A stretch of DNA of 12,036 nt, taken from the NCBI GenBank assembly GCA_018822835.1, contig JAHJJO010000051.1, positions 1-12,036 on the forward strand, read 5' to 3'. Below the pieces are notes generated by a model. That model saw only the letters and a program-made list of their open reading frames with translations, made no database searches and was not told the DNA's origin. The translations under genes and the position numbers were made by a program. Source of the DNA: Patescibacteria group bacterium. GTDB taxonomy: Bacteria > Patescibacteriota > Patescibacteriia > Patescibacteriales > JAHJJO01. Every line of letters begins with the position of its first letter. Position 1 is the stretch's first letter. Shown piece after piece: positions 11,946 to 12,036 of the stretch.

Positions 11946-11980
11946 ATTTTCAATTTTCAATAATCAAATTTCAATTCACC
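11946..11980 (+). repeat. Heptamer tandem array after rpsP
   Basis: Five units (ATTTTCA and ATAATCA types), running in register into the three-way element, as at 1541. Confidence 0.65.
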
Positions 11981-12029
11981 CTGTTAAATAATTTTTATAA
12001 AATAAAAATTGCTTCGCATTTAACAGGGT
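11978..12029. repeat. Palindromic element with three-way-junction fold, copy 2
   Basis: The outer stem is identical to that at 1573-1630 (ACCCTGTTAAAT, 11978-11989, with 12018-12029). The enclosed hairpins have other sequences: AATTTTTAT/ATAAAAATT (11990-12010) and GC-TTC-GC (12011-12017). Again no unpaired junction base. Confidence 0.85.
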
Positions 12030-12036
12030 AAATAAT

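Overview
This window is an AT-rich stretch of bacterial chromosome with a small, compact gene set. The likely source is a candidate-phyla-radiation (Patescibacteria/Parcubacteria-like) genome. That is an inference from the short core proteins, the lysine/glutamate-rich tail on ribosomal protein S16, the scarcity of Shine-Dalgarno (SD) sites in front of core genes, and the density of intergenic palindromes. Tryptophan is TGG and TGA acts as a stop (rarA), so the standard bacterial code fits.

Layout. Bases 60-5530 are read leftward: ZIP metal transporter then DegT-type aminotransferase (6-10 bp spacing, one operon), scpA then scpB (chromosome segregation, separated by an inserted palindromic element), and D-Ala-D-Ala carboxypeptidase then ruvC (9 bp apart, one operon). 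A divergent intergenic region lies at about 5.53-5.85 kb. Everything after it is read rightward: a cassette of two small cysteine-motif ORFs ending at a clear terminator (5846-6744), rarA, an ABC exporter half-transporter, a second cassette of small zinc-finger ORFs (10369-10874), a short promoter-plus-terminator unit (10876-10959) and rpsP.

The unusual content is the repeat landscape. About a dozen short degenerate tandem arrays, all with a 7-bp period but different unit sequences, occur between genes, often as inverted pairs and three times directly next to a predicted promoter. One array lies inside the aminotransferase gene. A palindromic element with a conserved 12-bp outer stem (ACCCTGTTAAAT) occurs twice, each time enclosing two different hairpins with no unpaired junction base. 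A second palindrome family (GGCCTCG-GTCAGAATC type) occurs five times, once in frame inside rarA. Larger MITE-like inverted repeats sit at 2342-2519, 6758-6924, 8298-8415 and 10978-11107. Two conserved proteins, RarA and the DegT aminotransferase, therefore appear to carry repeat-derived peptide insertions.

The two small-gene cassettes stand out because every ORF has a strong SD site while rarA and rpsP look leaderless. The proteins carry CxxC or HxxxC-x2-C motifs (one is a zf-HC2/anti-sigma-like finger). No established multi-gene defence or mobile system, tRNA, rRNA or CRISPR array was seen.
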